This document shows, piece by piece, positions 1-8,709 of a stretch of DNA of 64,000 nucleotides. Each line of letters opens with the position of its first letter. The first letter of the stretch is position 1. The DNA is taken from positions 35,253-99,252 of the forward strand of contig JAXLXY010000012.1 in the NCBI GenBank assembly GCA_046327715.1. The letters run 5' to 3'. Source of the stretch: JADJOM01 sp046327715 (GTDB lineage: Bacteria > Gemmatimonadota > Gemmatimonadetes > Gemmatimonadales > GWC2-71-9). Made by a program: the position numbers and the translations under genes. The notes below the pieces were generated by a model. That model ran no database searches. It was not told the DNA's origin and was given only the letters and a program-made list of their open reading frames with translations.

Positions 1-2598
1 TGGCTGGTGTACGCCGTCCGCCACGATGCCGAGACCGGGCTGCGGCTCCGCGACCTGGAGTCCGGCGACGAGCGGTGGCTCAAGTACCCGGTGCAGCGGG
101 ACGACCAGGAGTCGCGTTTCACGCGGGACCTCATGCCCGGCGCCTCCTTCACGCCGGACAGCCGGGCGTTCATCACCACCTGGGGCGGGCGGATCTGGCG
201 GGTGGACCTTGCCACCCAGGCGGCGGACGAGATCCCGTTCGTGGCGCCGGTGCGGCTGGAGCTGGGCCCGCTGGTGCAGGTGGCCACCCCGGTGGACACC
301 GGGGACATCCTGCTGCGACAGGTGCGCGATCCTTCGTTCTCGCCCGATGGCAGCCGGCTCGTCTTCTCCGCGCTCGACCGGCTCTACGTGATGCCGCTGC
401 CCAACGGCACGCCCCGCCGCCTCACCAGCGACACGGTCCTCGAGCAGCAGCCGCGCTGGTCACCGGACGGGCGGAGCGTGGTGTACGTGACCTGGGGGAA
501 CGGGGGCGGCTACATCCAGAGCGTGGCCGCGGACGGCCGGGGCAAGCCGGTCCGGCTCACCACGGCGCCGGCGTTCTACCAGGCGCCGGCCTGGTCGCCG
601 GACGGGGCCCGCATCGTGGCCATCCGGGGCCCCCGCGCCGCGCGGGTCACCGAGTCGTTCGGACCGGGCTACGACCTGGTCTGGCTTCCGGCCTCCGGCG
701 GCACGCCCACGCGGGTGGCGCCGGTGACCCCCGGCGGCCGGCCCCACTTCGCGCGCGACCCGAACCGGATCTATCTCTATGATCCCGGCGACGGCCTGGT
801 CTCGATGCGCTTCGACGGCACCGACCGCCGGGCGCACCTCAAGGTGACCGGCTTCACGGTGAACGCCCCGGGGGCGGAGCCCAACGGCGCCGACGAGGTG
901 CTGATCGCGCCCGACAGCACCCGGGCCCTGGCCCTGGTCAACAACTATGTCTACCTGGTGCAGCTGCCGCAGACCGGCCAGCAGCCGCTGGTGCTCAACG
1001 TCGCCGACCCGTCGGCGACGGCCTTCCCCGCCGTCCGCCTGACGAAGGTCGGCGGCGACTTCATCGCCTGGCAGCCCGACGGCCGCGGCGTGACCTGGGC
1101 GCTCGGCCGGAGCGTCTTCCGCTACGACCTCCCCCGCGCCGACTCCCTCGCGCGGGGCAAGGCGTCCGCCGACTCCGCGCGCGCCGACTCCCTCAAGCAG
1201 GCGGGCGACAAGCCCGACTCCGCCTTCAAGGCCCGGGTCGACTCCCTGGCCAAGGCGCCGGCCTACGAGCCGGCCCGGCTCGACGTGGCGGTGCGGGTGC
1301 CGCGCGACGTGCCCCGCGGCACGGTGGCGCTCACCGGCGCCCGCGTCATCAGCATGCGGGGGGACGAGGTGATCGAGGGCGGGACCGTGGTGATCACCGA
1401 CAACCGGATCGCCTGCGTGGCGCGCGAGTGTCCCGTGCCCGCGGGGGCGAAGCTGATCCCCCTCGACGGCAAGACGATCATCCCCGGCCTGGTCGACGTG
1501 CACGCCCATCCCTGGCCGGCCTGGGGCGTGCACCAGCCCCAGGTCTGGAAGTACCTGGCCAACCTCGCCTGGGGCGTCACCACCACCCGTGACCCGCAGA
1601 CCTCGACAACCGACGTCCTCACCTACGCCGACCGGGTCGAGACCGGGACGCTGCTCGGGCCCCGCATCTACCACACCGGCCCCGGCGTCTTCGGCCCCTA
1701 CATCGAGGAGCCGTTCACGTCGCTCGACGAGGTCCGCAACGCCCTGCGCCGCTACAGCGAGTTCTACCGCACCAACACCATCAAGCAGTACATGGCAGGC
1801 AATCGGAAGCAGCGGCAGTGGGTCATCATGGCGGCGAAGGAGCAGGGCCTGATGCCCACCACGGAGGGCGGGCTCGACTTCAAGATGAACCTGACGATCG
1901 CCATGGACGGCTACCCCGGGCACGAGCACAGCCTGCCCATCATGCCGCTCTACCAGGACGTGGTGACGATGTGGGCCCGGGCCGGCATCACCTACACCCC
2001 GACCCTCCTGGTCTCCTACGGCGGCCCGTGGAGCGAGAACTGGTTCTACGAGCACTACGACATCCACGACGATCCCAAGGTGCGCCGCTTCATCCCCCAT
2101 GCGGCCATCGACGCCCGGGCCGAGCGCCGGCCCTGGTTCCGCGACAACCAGTACGTCTTCCAGCGCCTCGCCGAGGGGGCCCGCCGCATCGTCGAGGCGG
2201 GCGGCAAGGTGGGGCTCGGCGGGCATGGGCAGCTCGATGGCCTCGGCGACCACTGGGAGCTGTGGGCCATCGCCTCCGGCGGGATGCGGCCGCTCGACGT
2301 GCTCCGGGTCGGCACGATCTTCGGCGCCCAGTCGATCGGCCTCGACGGTGACCTGGGCAGCCTCGAGCCCGGCAAGCTCGCCGACCTCGTGGTCCTCGAC
2401 GGCAATCCCCTCGAGGACATCCACCAGACCAACACCATCCGCTACGTCATGAAGAACGGCCGCCTCTACGCCGGGGACACCCTGGATGAGGTCTACCCCC
2501 GCCGGCGGGCGCTCGAGGCGCAGTGGTGGTGGGACGCGCAGGCCAGCGTCGGGGCCGCCGGCGTCCCCCACGGCGACGACGTGCCCGCCGAGCGGTGA
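1..2598 (+). CDS. Amidohydrolase with N-terminal TolB/PD40 propeller (5' partial)
   Basis: Probable exported metal-dependent hydrolase. The reading frame is open from base 1, so the true start and any signal peptide lie upstream. The visible 865 residues hold PD40-type propeller blades first (repeated SFSPDG / RWSPDG / AWSPDG motifs, about residues 45-220), then an Asp/Ser/Ala-rich linker with repeated ADSL, then an amidohydrolase domain from about residue 440. The metal-binding VDVHAHPW motif lies near residue 500, and the C-terminal LGSLEPGKLADLVVLDGNP signature is typical of the superfamily. This propeller-amidohydrolase fusion is common in Gemmatimonadota and Acidobacteriota; such enzymes are usually imidazolonepropionase- or dipeptidase-like, but the substrate cannot be read from sequence. 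The stop shares an A with the ATG of the peptidase gene downstream, so the two are probably co-translated. Confidence 0.85.
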   Translation, partial: WLVYAVRHDAETGLRLRDLESGDERWLKYPVQRDDQESRFTRDLMPGASFTPDSRAFITTWGGRIWRVDLATQAADEIPFVAPVRLELGPLVQVATPVDTGDILLRQVRDPSFSPDGSRLVFSALDRLYVMPLPNGTPRRLTSDTVLEQQPRWSPDGRSVVYVTWGNGGGYIQSVAADGRGKPVRLTTAPAFYQAPAWSPDGARIVAIRGPRAARVTESFGPGYDLVWLPASGGTPTRVAPVTPGGRPHFARDPNRIYLYDPGDGLVSMRFDGTDRRAHLKVTGFTVNAPGAEPNGADEVLIAPDSTRALALVNNYVYLVQLPQTGQQPLVLNVADPSATAFPAVRLTKVGGDFIAWQPDGRGVTWALGRSVFRYDLPRADSLARGKASADSARADSLKQAGDKPDSAFKARVDSLAKAPAYEPARLDVAVRVPRDVPRGTVALTGARVISMRGDEVIEGGTVVITDNRIACVARECPVPAGAKLIPLDGKTIIPGLVDVHAHPWPAWGVHQPQVWKYLANLAWGVTTTRDPQTSTTDVLTYADRVETGTLLGPRIYHTGPGVFGPYIEEPFTSLDEVRNALRRYSEFYRTNTIKQYMAGNRKQRQWVIMAAKEQGLMPTTEGGLDFKMNLTIAMDGYPGHEHSLPIMPLYQDVVTMWARAGITYTPTLLVSYGGPWSENWFYEHYDIHDDPKVRRFIPHAAIDARAERRPWFRDNQYVFQRLAEGARRIVEAGGKVGLGGHGQLDGLGDHWELWAIASGGMRPLDVLRVGTIFGAQSIGLDGDLGSLEPGKLADLVVLDGNPLEDIHQTNTIRYVMKNGRLYAGDTLDEVYPRRRALEAQWWWDAQASVGAAGVPHGDDVPAER

Positions 2599-4250
2599 TG
2601 CGCCGACCCGGCTCGGGGATCCTCGCCGGAGTCCTCCTGCTCCTGGCCGGCACCGGCGCCCGGGCGCAGCAGGTGCCTGCCCGGCCCCTCGCGGCGGCGG
2701 AGCGGGCGTATGAGGCAGCCCGCTACTGGGGCGATCGCGTCAGGCTCATCAGTTCCCTGGCGAGTGATTCCACACCTGACGGGGTCCCCGCCGACCACGC
2801 CCGTGACAGCCTGGCGCTGGCTGAACGGCGCCTGCGGGCGCTGCTCGCGGAGCTGGACGGCGTCTCACTCGACTCCGCGGACCGGACGGTGCGCACCGTC
2901 ATGGCCAGGGCCCTGCGGCAGCAGGAGGGCGCCGAGAATCCGTCCGGCGGCGAGCCGCCCGCCGTCACCTGCAGTGATGCCGCGCCGGCCACCGACGCCC
3001 TGCCGGACCTGACCGCGCTCACGATGGCCTGCTACGGTCGCGCGGCCAACGCGGTCATCATGGATGGCGACACCCTCAATCGGCTCGCGGTGCTGGGCCG
3101 CCTGGCCCGGACCGGTGACCCCGGCGCCCGGCGCCGCCTCTTCCTGGCCCTGGCGCCGGTATGGGAAAGCGTCAACGGCGATGACCGCCCGGACAGCCGG
3201 TACCGCACGCTGCTCCGGCTGCGCCGAGCGGCGTGGGATGCCGGGCCGTCCCCGATCGAGCGGAAGGGGCCCGCCGTCGGCCTCCCCGTGGGGCAGCTCG
3301 AGGCGTGGCTGGTCAGTGCGCTTTCGGCCTGGCGGCGGACCGGGCCGGACAGCCTGGTGGAGCCGTGGGACTGGTACTACGCCAACGGCGAGGCGAGCCG
3401 CCGGCTCGGCCCCCGGATCGCCACCGTGGCGGCGATCGAGCGGGTGACCCGCGCGTACTATGCGACGATCGGCGCCGACCTCGACCAGCTCGGCGTGCGC
3501 TTCGACCTGGCGCCGCGGCCCGGGAAATATCCCGTGGCATACACCGACTTCGGCGCCCATCGCCGGGTGGATGATGCCGGCCGGCTCCGCGCCGCCGAGC
3601 CCTGGGTGTTCGCCAGCTACCTGGAAGGCGGTCTCGACAACCTGGCCGAGCTGCTGCACGAATCGGGGCATGCGATCCACATCGCGGCCATCCGGGGACG
3701 GCCCACCCTGGCCGACTGGCCGGACAACGACACCTTCACCGAGGCGCTCGCAGACCTCGCCGCCCAGGAAGCCTACGAGCCCGCGTGGCAGCTCCGGTTC
3801 CTCGCCGACAGCGCGCCGCTGGCCGCGTCGCTCCGCGCGCGGTACGCGGGGATCATGCTGGACATGGCCTGGGCGCTCTTCGAACTCCGGGTGCACCGCA
3901 CACCGGAGGCTGATCCCAATCGCGCCTGGGCCGACATCACCTCGACCTACCTCGGCATCCGCCCGCATCCCGAGTGGTCCTGGTGGGCGATGCGTGGCCA
4001 GCTCGTGGAGGACCCCGGCTACCTCATCAACTACGCGCTGGGCGCCTTCATGGTGGCCGACATCCGCGCCCGGCTGATCGCGCTGCTCGGGCCCGGGGCC
4101 TGGACCGACCCGCGTGCCTACGACCTGCTCTCCCGACGACTCTACCGGGACGGGCTGGCTCGCCCCTCGCGCGTGGTGCTCGAGGACTTCCTGGGCCGCC
4201 CGCTCTCCGCCGAGCCGCTGCTCGCCGACCTGCGCCGCCTCCGGCCATGA
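2598..4250 (+). CDS. Exported zinc metallopeptidase, M3-like (HExGH)
   Basis: Predicted 550-aa secreted gluzincin. The first 25 residues (MRRPGSGILAGVLLLLAGTG then ARAQ) form a Sec signal peptide ending at an AxA-type site. LLHESGHAIH near residue 352 is an HExGH zinc motif of the kind seen in M3 oligopeptidases, and the acidic stretch TFTEALADLAAQE about 30 residues later could supply the third zinc ligand. The remaining sequence is helical and about as long as small M3 enzymes. The ATG overlaps the upstream amidohydrolase stop (TGATG), and its own stop overlaps the next start (ATGA), so the three genes are translationally coupled. A role in processing exported peptides is inferred; the exact peptidase family is uncertain. 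Confidence 0.75.
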   Translation: MRRPGSGILAGVLLLLAGTGARAQQVPARPLAAAERAYEAARYWGDRVRLISSLASDSTPDGVPADHARDSLALAERRLRALLAELDGVSLDSADRTVRTVMARALRQQEGAENPSGGEPPAVTCSDAAPATDALPDLTALTMACYGRAANAVIMDGDTLNRLAVLGRLARTGDPGARRRLFLALAPVWESVNGDDRPDSRYRTLLRLRRAAWDAGPSPIERKGPAVGLPVGQLEAWLVSALSAWRRTGPDSLVEPWDWYYANGEASRRLGPRIATVAAIERVTRAYYATIGADLDQLGVRFDLAPRPGKYPVAYTDFGAHRRVDDAGRLRAAEPWVFASYLEGGLDNLAELLHESGHAIHIAAIRGRPTLADWPDNDTFTEALADLAAQEAYEPAWQLRFLADSAPLAASLRARYAGIMLDMAWALFELRVHRTPEADPNRAWADITSTYLGIRPHPEWSWWAMRGQLVEDPGYLINYALGAFMVADIRARLIALLGPGAWTDPRAYDLLSRRLYRDGLARPSRVVLEDFLGRPLSAEPLLADLRRLRP

Positions 4251-4906
4251 TCCGCACCCCGCTCTCCGCGGTGGACGCCGCCGACCGCGCCCAGTTCCTC
4301 TCGCTGTTCATCCGGGTGCTCATCTTCGGGCTGCCGCTGCTCATGGCCGGCGAGGCGGTGGGCGTGGCCCGGGGCTGGTACGGCGGGGGCACCCTCCTCG
4401 TCCTGTACGTCCTGAATATCCCGTTCGTCTTCCTCGCCACGGGACTGCTCTTCGGCCTGATGGAAAAGGCCGCGTCCGGCTTCACCCGCACGGTGCTCGG
4501 CGGTGGCAATATCCCCCCCGACCCGGCCCACTCGGGTTGCGAGTCGCTGGTGGCCCGTGGCTTCTACCGCGAGGCCGCCGACGCCTACGCCGCCCACATC
4601 GCCGCCCATCCGAGGGACAACCTGGCCCGCGTGAAGCTGGCGGAGGTCCACCGGGCGCACCTGGGCGCCGCGGAGGCCGCCGAACGGCTCTACCTCGAGG
4701 TGCGACGCAACACGCCGAGCCCGCGGGAGGAGATCCTGGTGGCGAACCTGCTGATCGAGCTGTACCGGGCCACCGGGCAGCGGGGGCGCCTCATGAGCGA
4801 ACTGGCGCGGTTCGCTGAGCGCTACCGCGGCACCCGCGGCGGCGCGGAAGCCGCCCGGGCCCTGCAGGAGATGAAGCGGGAAGGTCTAGGGGACCGGGAA
4901 GGGTAG
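4247..4906 (+). CDS. Membrane-anchored TPR-like protein
   Basis: A 219-aa protein with two hydrophobic segments near the N-terminus (about residues 20-38 and 44-70), then a soluble helical region (about residues 95-210) with TPR-like pairs such as ARGFYREAADAYAAHIAAHP and LAEVHRAHLGAAEAAERLY. The ATG overlaps the peptidase stop (ATGA). TPR modules normally mediate protein-protein contacts, so a scaffold for the neighbouring enzymes is possible, but no partner is evident. Its last 21 nt overlap tail-to-tail with the RCC1 gene on the other strand. Confidence 0.65.
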   Translation: MIRTPLSAVDAADRAQFLSLFIRVLIFGLPLLMAGEAVGVARGWYGGGTLLVLYVLNIPFVFLATGLLFGLMEKAASGFTRTVLGGGNIPPDPAHSGCESLVARGFYREAADAYAAHIAAHPRDNLARVKLAEVHRAHLGAAEAAERLYLEVRRNTPSPREEILVANLLIELYRATGQRGRLMSELARFAERYRGTRGGAEAARALQEMKREGLGDREG

Positions 4907-6049
4907 GACCGGCGTGGGCTGCAGGGCGTCGGCGCGGGTGGAATCGCCGAACTGCCCGACGTTGTTGCGCCCCCAGCAGTAGAGCACGCCGTCGGTCGTG
5001 CTCGCGCAGGTGTGGTTGCCCGCGGCCGAAAGGGTGGAGAACCTGAGCCCTCCCGCCACCGCCACGGGGACCGGCGTGGGCAGGAAGTCGGCGTTCCCCA
5101 GCTTGCCGTAGATGCTCGATCCCCAGCACCACGCCTCCCCTGCCGCCGTCCGGGCGCAGGCATGCTCCCGCCCAAGGGTGAGTGCGGTGAAGTGCCGCCC
5201 CCCCGACACCGCCTCCGGCAGCACGACCGGCGTCGCCGAGAGCTCGCCGGTGCCCAGTTCGGCGGTGAGGTTGTCCCCCCAGCACCAGGCCGTCCCCGTC
5301 TCGAGCAGCCCGCAGCTGTAGTAATTGCCGGTCTCGACGGTGCGGAAGCGGTGTCCCCCTCCGACCGGCCGGGGGAGTGCACTTTCCACGGTGTCGCCCG
5401 CGCCCAGCTGGCCCCGGAAGTTGGCTCCCCAGCACCAGGCCAGGGCATCCTCGGCGATGGCGCAGGTATGGGCCCCGCCGGCCGAGAGCTGCGTGAAGCG
5501 GAGGGTCGTCTGGACCGGCACCGGCTCGAATCGATCGAGCGTGTCACCGACACCCAGGCGGCCATCCTCACCCTGGCCCCAGCACCACGCCACCCCGGCG
5601 CGGTCGAGCCCGCAGGTGTGCGCGTTGCCGGCACTGATCGAGCGGAACCGGATCCCACCCGCCACCGGAAGCGGCACCGGTTCCCGCCCCGAGAGCCGCC
5701 CGATGCCAAGAACCCCGATGAAGTTGGTGCCCCAGCACCACGCGGCATTGTCTCCCGTGAGGCCGCAGGCGTGAAACTCCCCGCTGGTGATGGCGCGAAG
5801 CTCGAGGGGAAGGGCCAGCGGCTGCGGGGTACGGTAGATCGTGGTGTCGCCGTTGCCGAGCTGCCCGGTCAGGCCGGCGCCCCAGCACCAGCCCTGTCGC
5901 GAAAGGTCCACGGCGCAGGTGTAGTCCCCGGCCGCCGCCACGAGGGTCACCGGCATCGCGCCGCCGCGGCCCGGGCCGGTGCTGTCGCCGCAGCCCGTGC
6001 CAGTCAGCACGAGCCCCAGGGCCAGCAGCCGGCGGGCAGGCGGTCGCAT
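4886..6049 (-). CDS. RCC1-repeat propeller lipoprotein
   Basis: A 387-aa lipoprotein. The signal peptide ends at LTGTGC, so the mature protein begins at Cys-21. Seven RCC1-type repeats follow, each with a WCWG or YCWG core and a second conserved cysteine about 20 residues earlier (in YTCAV, HACGL, HTCGL, HTCAI, YSCGL, HACAR and HTCAS). Seven repeats fit a seven-bladed beta-propeller, and the paired cysteines suggest one disulfide per blade, in keeping with extracytoplasmic location. RCC1 repeats are best known from eukaryotic chromatin proteins; bacterial versions are exported and uncharacterised. The start was set at MRPPARRL because it gives a proper lipoprotein signal; an in-frame start 45 nt upstream would spoil it. 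It begins 2 nt after the phosphoesterase stop. Confidence 0.85.
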   Translation of the reverse strand: MRPPARRLLALGLVLTGTGCGDSTGPGRGGAMPVTLVAAAGDYTCAVDLSRQGWCWGAGLTGQLGNGDTTIYRTPQPLALPLELRAITSGEFHACGLTGDNAAWCWGTNFIGVLGIGRLSGREPVPLPVAGGIRFRSISAGNAHTCGLDRAGVAWCWGQGEDGRLGVGDTLDRFEPVPVQTTLRFTQLSAGGAHTCAIAEDALAWCWGANFRGQLGAGDTVESALPRPVGGGHRFRTVETGNYYSCGLLETGTAWCWGDNLTAELGTGELSATPVVLPEAVSGGRHFTALTLGREHACARTAAGEAWCWGSSIYGKLGNADFLPTPVPVAVAGGLRFSTLSAAGNHTCASTTDGVLYCWGRNNVGQFGDSTRADALQPTPVLPFPVP

Positions 6050-6051
6050 CG

Positions 6052-6903
6052 TCAGGCGTGGTGCAAGGTGAAGACCCCGATCTCGGGGGGACATCGGAAG
6101 CGGGCGCGGATGCCGCTGGTCCCGATCCCGCGGGAAACGTACAACGGCCCGAAGGTGTCACGGTACCAGCCCGCCACGAACCGCCCGCTGGCGGGCGGGG
6201 TGATCGGCGGGAGCAGCGGTGGCCGAATCTGGCCCCCGTGCGTGTGACCGGCAAGCGCAAGCGCCGGTCGCGGGAGGCCGCGGGTCCGGAGGAGGTCGGC
6301 GTAGCCTGGGGCGTGGAAGGCCCAGAGCTGCGGCGCGCCCGGTGCGGCATCGCGCAGGGCGCCCTCGGGATCGGGGGCTCCGGCACGGGCATCATCCAGT
6401 CCGATGATCGCGAGGCGCGCCCCGCCCCGTTCCACCGCGAGGCTCCGGTTGTACAGCAGGGTGGCCCCCGCCGCCGCGGCCGTCCGCTCCATGGCCTCGG
6501 CCGTCACCCCGACCTGGTGCTCCCAGTTGCCCAGCGTCACCACGGTGGCCAGCCGGCCGCGGCACGCCGCCAGCCAGGGGGTGAGCTCCCGGAGCTGGGC
6601 GGTGTGCTCGACCAGGTCCCCGGTCACGATCGTGAGATCGGGGGCGAGCTCCGCCGCCAGTGACATGACCCGCCGCGCGGCCGGGTGCAGCCCGGCATAG
6701 AGGTGCAGGTCGGTGAGGTGGAGAATGGTGAGGCCATCGAGCGCCGGCGGGAGGCCGGGAACCGGGACCGGCAGGCGGCTCACCTGGACCCGCCGTGGCG
6801 CCCAGGTGAAGGCATCGACCCCGGCACCCGCCGCCCCCGCGGCGAGGCCGCCCGCCGCCAGCAGGAACGCACGGCGGGACAGGGGCGCGATGCGTCGGGT
6901 CAG
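6052..6903 (-). CDS. Tat-exported metallophosphoesterase (CTG start likely)
   Basis: A YkuE-like calcineurin-type phosphoesterase of about 283 aa. LTDLHL (DxH), VTGDLV (GD), LGNWEH (in place of the usual GNHD/E) and AGHTHGGQ (GHxH) supply the binuclear metal site. The N-terminus carries a twin-arginine signal, SRRAFLLAAGGLAAG, so export is folded and Tat-dependent. No ATG, GTG or TTG lies near the expected start. The only candidate that fits is CTG at 6903-6901, which overlaps the sulfotransferase stop as CTGA, just as ATGA and GTGA overlaps do elsewhere in the window. Substrates in this family include phospholipid head groups and UDP-sugars; none can be assigned. Confidence 0.75.
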   Translation of the reverse strand: MTRRIAPLSRRAFLLAAGGLAAGAAGAGVDAFTWAPRRVQVSRLPVPVPGLPPALDGLTILHLTDLHLYAGLHPAARRVMSLAAELAPDLTIVTGDLVEHTAQLRELTPWLAACRGRLATVVTLGNWEHQVGVTAEAMERTAAAAGATLLYNRSLAVERGGARLAIIGLDDARAGAPDPEGALRDAAPGAPQLWAFHAPGYADLLRTRGLPRPALALAGHTHGGQIRPPLLPPITPPASGRFVAGWYRDTFGPLYVSRGIGTSGIRARFRCPPEIGVFTLHHA

Positions 6904-8021
6904 GCGCGGCCTGCCGCGGGCAGGTCCGGGTACAGGCGGGCCAGCGGGAGGTCGCTGTCCGCGAGTGCGGCCACGCTCCAGGCGGCGACCCGCTGGCGCA
7001 CCGCCTCCGGGACGTCCTCGTGGCGGTTCGCGGTGCCGCTCACGAAGAGCTCGGCGTTGGTCTGCAGGATGTGCGGCGGATGCATCTCGAAGCTGCCCTG
7101 GTGCCGCTGCATGTACCCGAAGCTCGTCTTCTCGACCACCTGCGCGAGCTCGGCATCGCTGAGCGGCGCCATCCCGAGGAACTGCACCACCTGCCGGATG
7201 ATCGCCGCCGGGTCTTTCTTGAGGTCCTCGAACAGCACGAACAGCACATTGCCGTCCCGGCGGCTGCGTTCCCACCAGCCCTTCACGTGATCGGGCCAGG
7301 TTCCCCACCACATCAACTCCGGTGAACAGTACCACTCCTCGAACGCCGCGAGCGGCGGGGCCATTCCGCCCACGTTGGTCACCACGAAGTCGATGCAGCT
7401 CGCGAAACAGGAGACCGGGTGCCGCGCCACGTAGATGTACCGGGCCCCCGCCCCGCGCGGGCAGAGCTGTGCCGGCAGGTGGGTCTTGATGATCCGTGAC
7501 GGGCGCTCGGCGCCCAGCAGCGGCGCCTCGTCGAGGGACACGCTCTTCCGGCCCTCCAGCCAGGGCGCAACCGCATACAGCGCCGTGCCGCTCTCCACCA
7601 GCCGCCCGCCCCCGCGATGCAGCACCTCGTAGACGATGTGCTCCATCCAGGTGGTGCCGCACTTCATCTGGGTGGCCACGAAAACATCCTCCGGCCGCGC
7701 GGCATACGCCTCGGCGCGGGCAAACGACTCGGGACTGCAGCTGCCGTGCGGCGCCGAAACGCCCTTGTACTGGAACGCGACCCGCCGGAAGTCCATCTTG
7801 GCCAGCTTCGCATTCAGCCACAGGAGCGGCGCCAGCAGCCGCGCATGCCGCGCCAGGGTCCGCTTGAAGGCCTCCCGGCCCGCCGGCGGCAGGCCGTAGT
7901 AGCGCAGGCCCACCGACTGCTCGTCCTCCCACTTGAGGACCATCGAGAGGTAGACCCCCAGCACGATGTACAGGCCGAACAGCACGCCAAGGGGGGCGAG
8001 GATCCACCAGACAAGCGACAT
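6900..8021 (-). CDS. Membrane-anchored sulfotransferase
   Basis: A 373-aa PAPS-dependent sulfotransferase family member. One N-terminal membrane helix (about residues 5-27) precedes the catalytic domain. The 5'-phosphosulfate loop is seen as ATQMKCGTTWME near residue 115, and the 3'-phosphate-binding motif as ARHPVSCFAS near residue 195. Family members move sulfate from PAPS to hydroxyl or amino groups of small molecules or glycans; the acceptor is unknown. It heads a short operon with the phosphoesterase and RCC1 genes. The stop TGA overlaps the probable CTG start of the phosphoesterase. The 138 nt upstream hold only a weak hairpin belonging to the preceding transcription unit. Confidence 0.8.
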   Translation of the reverse strand: MSLVWWILAPLGVLFGLYIVLGVYLSMVLKWEDEQSVGLRYYGLPPAGREAFKRTLARHARLLAPLLWLNAKLAKMDFRRVAFQYKGVSAPHGSCSPESFARAEAYAARPEDVFVATQMKCGTTWMEHIVYEVLHRGGGRLVESGTALYAVAPWLEGRKSVSLDEAPLLGAERPSRIIKTHLPAQLCPRGAGARYIYVARHPVSCFASCIDFVVTNVGGMAPPLAAFEEWYCSPELMWWGTWPDHVKGWWERSRRDGNVLFVLFEDLKKDPAAIIRQVVQFLGMAPLSDAELAQVVEKTSFGYMQRHQGSFEMHPPHILQTNAELFVSGTANRHEDVPEAVRQRVAAWSVAALADSDLPLARLYPDLPAAGRA

Positions 8022-8138
8022 GGAATCCGGTCTCCAGGATGACGGATGCGCCGGCCTGGGCGCCCCGCAGGGTGGGGCGTTGCCAGGGACGGGCGATGGC
8101 GGGAGCGTGGCCGGCGGCCGGCCATCGGCGGGAATCTA

Positions 8139-8153
8139 CCGGGGAGCCCCCGG
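8139..8153 (-). terminator. Short GC hairpin after the uppS operon
   Basis: CCGGGG-GCT-CCCCGG (minus strand) lies 7 nt after the stop of the last gene of the uppS group and is followed by TAGATTC. The stem is only 6 bp and there is no clear U tract, so this is a weak terminator call. Confidence 0.35.
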
Positions 8154-8159
8154 GACCGA

Positions 8160-8501
8160 CTACTGGGCCGGATCGGGCTCGATGCGGATCACGTCCACGA
8201 TCTGCCCGACCATGCAGGTACTCATCACGTCGGTCCGCTTCCGGAGGACCAGCGTGAACCGCTTGCCGTCGGAGAGCACCTCGGCGGGGGCCTGGTCAGG
8301 CCGCAGCTCGTACCCGGTGCCGTCGGCGGCCTCGAAGCGCCAGCAGTTGGCCCCGACGGGGGTCTTGGTGACGGTTCCGGTGGCCCGGAACTCGTCGGTG
8401 GCCAGGGCCGGCATGTTGGCTCCCTTCGGCGGACAGGCGGCGAGGACCACGAGCCCGAGCAGGGTCCCGCCGGCCCCCAGTCGGCGATGCAGGCGCGCCA
8501 T
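8160..8501 (-). CDS. Small lipoprotein of unknown function
   Basis: A 113-aa predicted lipoprotein: MARLHRRLGAGGTLLGLVVL followed by the lipobox AAC. The start is set by GGAGG placed 5 nt upstream of this ATG; an in-frame ATG 12 nt earlier has its own first codons forming that GGAGG and is less likely. The mature part (about 90 aa) contains short beta-rich stretches such as FRATGTVTKTP and RFTLVLRKRTDVMSTCMVGQ, suggesting a small beta-barrel or OB-like fold. No family is recognised. It is the last gene of the group running from uppS. Confidence 0.6.
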   Translation of the reverse strand: MARLHRRLGAGGTLLGLVVLAACPPKGANMPALATDEFRATGTVTKTPVGANCWRFEAADGTGYELRPDQAPAEVLSDGKRFTLVLRKRTDVMSTCMVGQIVDVIRIEPDPAQ

Positions 8502-8529
8502 CTCGACCTCCATGGGTGGAGGCCGGAGT

Positions 8530-8709
8530 CTAGCCGCCCCCCGCCAGCAGGGCCAGCGCGGCCGGCAGCAGCCAGACCCACTCCCACGCCGCCGGCCAGT
8601 CCGGCGCCGGCTCCCGCCCGTCTCCAGCCGGGTCCGCAGCCCCCGGCGCCAGGGGGGCGCTCAGGAGCATGGCGGCGGCAAGCAGCGGGAGTGCGGCGGC
8701 GGTCGTCAC
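8530..8709 (-). CDS. 59-aa membrane peptide, translationally coupled
   Basis: A short gene easily missed by length filters. GTG at 8709 overlaps the TGA of the upstream gene as GTGA, the coupling used repeatedly in this window. The product starts MTTAAALPLLAAAMLLSAPL (signal-peptide-like), has a Pro/Gly/Asp-rich middle (about residues 21-40), and ends with a second hydrophobic segment around WVWLLPAALALLAGGG at the C-terminus. It may be a small membrane partner of the preceding two-TM protein. The frame ends 28 nt before the start of the next gene. No homologue is known to me, so coding status rests on overlap geometry and composition. Confidence 0.5.
   Translation of the reverse strand: MTTAAALPLLAAAMLLSAPLAPGAADPAGDGREPAPDWPAAWEWVWLLPAALALLAGGG

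Noticed and set aside
460..2571. Antisense open frame (703 aa) over the amidohydrolase
   Set aside because: Shadow of a strongly supported enzyme; biased composition, no family features.
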